64,000 nt of DNA, taken from positions 186,001 through 250,000 of the forward strand of contig NZ_JALJCJ010000007.1 of NCBI RefSeq assembly GCF_022899935.1, read 5' to 3'. Within the stretch, counting starts at the first letter, position 1; every line of letters begins with the position of its first letter. Under the pieces are notes generated by a model. That model did no database searches, was not told where the DNA came from, and worked only from the letters and a program-made list of their open reading frames with translations. Made by a program: the position numbers and the translations under genes. Below, in pieces: positions 62,968 to 64,000 of this stretch. Source of the stretch: Shinella curvata (GTDB lineage Bacteria > Pseudomonadota > Alphaproteobacteria > Rhizobiales > Rhizobiaceae).

Positions 62968-64000
62968 TTACTTCTGGGCGAGCAGCTTGTCGAAGAGCGC
63001 CTGGTCGTAATCCGAGTAGATGTAGCCGTCAGCCGGGAAATTTTCCGCCCGCGCGAGGTAGCTGTCGATCGTGCTGTCGTCGATGACCGGCAGCGGCACC
63101 TTGACGAAGGCCGGCACGTCCTTGCCCTCCAGCGCCTGAACGGCGGTGTAGACCGAGAGCGCACCAAGCCAATTCGGCTGCATGGTGGCCCAGCCCTTCA
63201 GGCCTTTTTCCTTCCACAGTTCCAGGAACTGGCGGGCGTTCTCGCCCGTCACCGGCACCTGCTCGCGGCCCTGGCGATCGAAGGCCATGACGGAACCGGC
63301 CGAGATCGCCCCGCCGAGCGACAGCACGCCGTCGATTTCCGGATTGGCGAAGAGCAGGCTTGTCATCGCTTCCTGCGCGGGCGCGGCGTTGTATTCCGTG
63401 TTCGTCTCGGTGATGATTTCGAGGCCCGGATTGGCGTCGAGCACCGGCTGGGCGCCCTTGCGGCGGTCGTCGCTGACGGAAATGCCGGCCGGCCCGTTCA
63501 TGACGATGATCTTGCCCTTGCCGCCAAGCTGGTCGGCAAGCCACTTGGCCGCACCCGCGCCCCATTCGGCAGAATCGGTGTTGATCTTCGCCGTCACCTT
63601 GTCCGTATTGACGAGGCTGTCGAAGTTCACGACCGCGATACCCTTGTCGCAGGCATCGGAAATCACGCGGTCGAGCGCGTTGGACGAGCCGGCGATAACG
63701 ACGATGGCGTCGACATTGGCATCGATCATCGACTGGATGTGCTGGATCTGCGTCTGGGCATTGCCCTGCGCGTCCGTGATCATCAGGTCCTTCACGAGAC
63801 CGGCCTTCTTCAGCTCCTCGACCTCGGCGGCGATCGTGCCTTCCGTCTGCTTCATCCAGGTCGGCACCGAATAGATGTTCGCCCATCCAACCGTGTAGGG
63901 CGCCTTGCGGTCGCCCTTGATGCAGTTGGCCGCGGCGGACGCGGTGCCGGCGGAAAAGACGAGCAGGGTTGCAGCGGCGGCGGCGCCCGCGAGGAGCCGG
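62968..64000 (-). CDS. periplasmic sugar-type binding protein (start outside window)
   Basis: Type-I periplasmic binding protein (ribose/LacI fold), open to the right edge; about 343 residues are visible. Reading in from the edge, a signal peptide core (LLAGAAAAATLLVFSAGTASA) precedes the mature AANCIKGDRKAPYTVGWANIYSVPTW. Fold elements are KDLMITDAQGNAQTQIQHIQSMIDANVDAIVVIAG, GKGKIIVMNGPAGISVSDDRRKGAQPVL and SLGGAISAGSVMAFDRQG. One cysteine lies near the mature N-terminus but without a lipobox. It is the first gene of the operon and sets its import specificity; the ligand is unknown. Confidence 0.92.
   Translation of the reverse strand, partial: RLLAGAAAAATLLVFSAGTASAAANCIKGDRKAPYTVGWANIYSVPTWMKQTEGTIAAEVEELKKAGLVKDLMITDAQGNAQTQIQHIQSMIDANVDAIVVIAGSSNALDRVISDACDKGIAVVNFDSLVNTDKVTAKINTDSAEWGAGAAKWLADQLGGKGKIIVMNGPAGISVSDDRRKGAQPVLDANPGLEIITETNTEYNAAPAQEAMTSLLFANPEIDGVLSLGGAISAGSVMAFDRQGREQVPVTGENARQFLELWKEKGLKGWATMQPNWLGALSVYTAVQALEGKDVPAFVKVPLPVIDDSTIDSYLARAENFPADGYIYSDYDQALFDKLLAQK

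Overview
The window reads as ordinary, gene-dense, high-GC chromosome of an alphaproteobacterium, most likely Rhizobiaceae (Rhizobium/Agrobacterium/Shinella/Ensifer type). The evidence is the gene order dapF-mtaB-ftsY-yciB, the rpsP-rimM-trmD-rplS block, cenR(otpR) followed by a cyclic-nucleotide-binding gene and xthA, ftsK-lolA, an RNA element that looks like the alphaproteobacterial ybhL leader, and a SAM-II riboswitch in front of metA. Nearly all genes have GC-rich third codon positions. I saw no insertion sequence, phage gene, CRISPR array or origin.

Layout. 1-8.5 kb: the end of a YbbP-type ABC permease, a Bax-inhibitor-1 family membrane protein behind a structured leader, the minus-strand operon dapF-mtaB-ftsY-yciB, and a Tat-exported metallo-beta-lactamase-fold protein. 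8.5-14.2 kb: a candidate small RNA or leader, ffh, a chorismate mutase, and the ribosomal block rpsP / rimM-trmD / rplS, with a TauE/SafE transporter gene inserted antisense between trmD and rplS. 14.2-24.3 kb: an amino-acid importer without its ATPase, a CASTOR/POLLUX-like channel, leuC with a possible small ORF in front of it, a divergent MFS/LysR pair, rlmN and an aldo-keto reductase. 24.3-37.3 kb: cenR with a cNMP-binding partner, xthA, lolA, ftsK, the nitrogen-regulated glnK-amtB operon with a sigma-54-like promoter, divergent tesB/ubiH, and a minus-strand run from a prolyl-tRNA deacylase through CnoX and a LON-domain protein to a Trm112-like protein.

37.4-50.6 kb: tRNA-Gly(GCC), a membrane-anchored AraC regulator facing a secreted hydrolase, a chemoreceptor, galactose mutarotase, and metA plus a GNAT gene under a SAM-II riboswitch and terminator. 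A Tyr/His/Lys/Gly-rich secreted peptide, uup, thiamine pyrophosphokinase, a DadA-like oxidase and a MOSC protein follow. 49.9-55.9 kb: a GntR regulator divergent from a glutamylpolyamine-type synthetase/oxidase pair, purU, and a protein I do not recognise. 55.9-64 kb: a tightly overlapped eight-gene minus-strand operon. It encodes a ribose-type ABC importer (binding protein, ATPase, two permeases), an amidohydrolase, a DSD1-type PLP enzyme, a RidA protein and an AstE-like deacylase. It reads as a complete import-and-breakdown pathway for an unidentified amino compound and is the best candidate here for an undescribed system.

Regulatory RNA and DNA signals are unusually readable in this window. 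They include the ybhL-like leader, the SAM-II riboswitch with attenuator, the ffh-proximal RNA, the sigma-54 site at glnK, paired direct repeats at the AraC gene, and palindromes at the LysR, GntR and cenR promoters. Three copies of one dispersed palindromic repeat also occur.
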